DNA from: DAIQNV01 sp036788215
GTDB lineage: Bacteria; Planctomycetota; Phycisphaerae; Phycisphaerales; UBA1924
NCBI GenBank assembly: GCA_036788215.1
Contig: DAIQNV010000019.1
Location: 1 to 49,981, forward strand
Length of the DNA: 49,981 nt
Reading direction: 5' to 3'
A program made the translations under genes and the position numbers. The notes beneath the pieces are model-generated. The model did not search any database, was not told the origin of the DNA, and saw only the letters and a list, made by a program, of their open reading frames with translations. Within the stretch, counting starts at the first letter, position 1, and each line of letters opens with the position of its first letter. This document shows positions 48,371 through 49,981 of this stretch, piece after piece.

Positions 48371-48514
48371 AGCCGTTTCTCCCGNNNNNNNNNNNNNNNN
48401 NNNNNNNNNNNNNNNNNNNNNNNNNNNNNNNNNNNNNNNNNNNNNNNNNNNNNNNNNNNNNNNNNNNNNNNNNNNNNNNNNNNNCGCCGGTATGCCTGAG
48501 GCCTGGCCGCGCTA
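48368..48514 (+). repeat. Intergenic hairpin repeat, copy 3, interrupted by the scaffold gap
   Basis: TAGAGCC then TTTCTCCCG (48368-48384) matches the left end of copy 2, and 48485-48514 aligns without gaps to the right end of copy 2 (shared GCCTGAGGC core and CTA end). The middle is unknown. By comparison with copy 2 the missing part should be near 78 bases. It lies between convergent genes, as do the other copies. Confidence 0.75.
48385..48484. other. Scaffold gap of 100 N
   Basis: Exactly 100 N is the usual placeholder for a gap of unknown size, so the true length is not 100. It sits inside a hairpin-rich dispersed repeat, which explains why the assembly broke here. Confidence 0.97.
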
Positions 48515-48553
48515 GCTCCCGGCGCGACCGCCGGCCCACCGGACGCTCGCGGG

Positions 48554-49273
48554 CTACTTGTTCCCCCGCTCCTCGATCTTCTTCTCGATCCACTTCCCGT
48601 CCGCGTGCCGGACGATGTATCCGGTCGCCTCCCAGATCACCTGCTCCGCCACGTTCGTCGCGTGGTCCGCGATCAACTGGCACTGGCTCGACACCTCGTG
48701 CAGGTCGAACGCCATGTCCACGCTGAGGTCACCCGTCGCGACGCGCTGCTCCGCCTGGCGGAGGATCTCCGCTTTGAAGAGCGCCACCGTGTCCTGGGCC
48801 TGGAGCACCAGCCTCGCCAGCGGCGCATCGCCCGCGTCGAACGACCGGGACATATCCCGCACGATCCCCACGACCGAATTCGTCATGACCCGCGTCGTGG
48901 GCGGGAGCTTCACCGGGTTGCCCTTCCACGCCAGGACCCGCTCCGCGACGCTGACCGCAGCGTCCGCCACGCGCTCGTACTCGTTGTTCACCTTCACGCA
49001 GGTCAGGAGCCTCCGGATCGCCTGGGGTCCCAGTGGAAGCGCTTCCGCAGCCACCGTGGTCATCAACTCCACCACCCGACGCTCCACCTCGACATCGGTC
49101 GCGTCGATCTCGTCGTCCAGGCGGATCACCTCGTGGGCCGCGTCCGTGTCGTGGCTGAAGAACGCGTCGAACGCCGCCTCCACCACCCGCGTCATCCGGG
49201 CCCCCTGCTCGCTGAGCAGCCCGACCCGGATCGTCGTGAGTTCGGCGTCGAACGCGTCGGGTGTCATCGGCAT
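48554..49273 (-). CDS. phoU: PhoU-family phosphate transport regulator
   Basis: PhoU dampens phosphate uptake through Pst and the PhoR/PhoB two-component system. The 239-residue protein has two helical-bundle repeats with the family metal motifs: EIDATDVEVERR and NNEYERVADAAVSVAE in the first, and HEVSSQCQLIADHATNVAEQVIW in the second. It ends GYIVRHADGKW, frequent in PhoU. ATG 49273 follows GGAGG by ten bases; the ATG two codons later is also possible. No pst or pho genes lie in the window, although pst genes may be beyond it. It is divergent from eno. Confidence 0.93.
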   Translation of the reverse strand: MPMTPDAFDAELTTIRVGLLSEQGARMTRVVEAAFDAFFSHDTDAAHEVIRLDDEIDATDVEVERRVVELMTTVAAEALPLGPQAIRRLLTCVKVNNEYERVADAAVSVAERVLAWKGNPVKLPPTTRVMTNSVVGIVRDMSRSFDAGDAPLARLVLQAQDTVALFKAEILRQAEQRVATGDLSVDMAFDLHEVSSQCQLIADHATNVAEQVIWEATGYIVRHADGKWIEKKIEERGNK

Positions 49274-49455
49274 CGGCAAGGGACCTCCGGATGGTCGCCC
49301 GGTCGGGAACGGTCGGCCCGTCGGGCGATCAGACAGTCTACCTCCGCGAGCCCCCGGGGCTAGGCTTGCCCCATAGCGGCGCCGACGAGGCCGACGAGAG
49401 CGAGACGCCCGGACCGGACCGCCGCACGGGACCACACCCCGCAGGGAGAACGACC

Positions 49456-49981
<526 letters not shown>

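Overview
The window is very GC-rich, densely coded DNA. It most likely comes from a planctomycete of the Phycisphaerae/Phycisphaerales type. Two large secreted proteins end in paired GC-type dockerin-like tails (pattern ADLAPPFG..TFADISAFL..F), and there is a kinase-TPR fusion, a pilin-like segment with a long linker, and a fused SecDF with an enlarged periplasmic domain. The species assignment is inference; no rRNA is present.

Layout. 1-1.6 kb: start of ligA, divergent from an unusual folD, then tatA. 1.7-3.1 kb: a tRNA with anticodon CAT and a seven-EF-hand secreted protein. 3.2-6.3 kb: a secreted FG-GAP/dockerin protein, divergent from a membrane Ser/Thr kinase with a TPR-rich C-terminus (6.5-9.4 kb). 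9.4-11.8 kb (minus): map, trpA and a NeuD/PglD-type acyltransferase, tightly packed. 11.8-12.7 kb: a diacylglycerol-kinase-fold protein. 12.9-20.6 kb: the histidine utilisation genes hutH, hutU, hutG and hutI, all on the minus strand, with an oppositely oriented gene for a chimeric secreted protein lodged between hutH and hutU. 20.9-22.5 kb: a cysteine-rich membrane protein of unknown function and a PIN-domain gene overlapping a small partner. 22.5-26.5 kb: proS, a degenerate QueC-like protein, a sirtuin without zinc-binding cysteines, and the 2H phosphoesterase ThpR. 26.5-29.5 kb: the second dockerin protein. 29.7-33 kb: an S1/P1 nuclease, type II NADH dehydrogenase and a Ycf48-like propeller.

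From 47.0 kb down to 33.05 kb almost everything is on the minus strand and closely spaced: TSUP permease, NUDIX hydrolase, site-2 protease, rhomboid protease, tgt, yajC, secDF, LysM protein, FAD oxidoreductase, aldo/keto reductase, alpha/beta hydrolase and UDP-glucuronate decarboxylase. The last five are linked by 1-4 base start/stop overlaps, so they are probably translated as one unit. The window closes with a cysteine-desulfurase-like enzyme, a 100-N scaffold gap, phoU and the start of eno.

The most unusual structural feature is an intergenic repeat present three times, always between convergent genes. It is built of strong hairpins, and in the best copy its short terminal inverted repeats supply the stop codons of both flanking genes. 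The scaffold gap falls inside the third copy. Other points of interest are a FolD lacking the residues needed for cyclohydrolase activity, a PP-loop protein without its catalytic motif beside a zinc-less sirtuin, and two adjacent intramembrane proteases that share the same C-terminal mini-domain.
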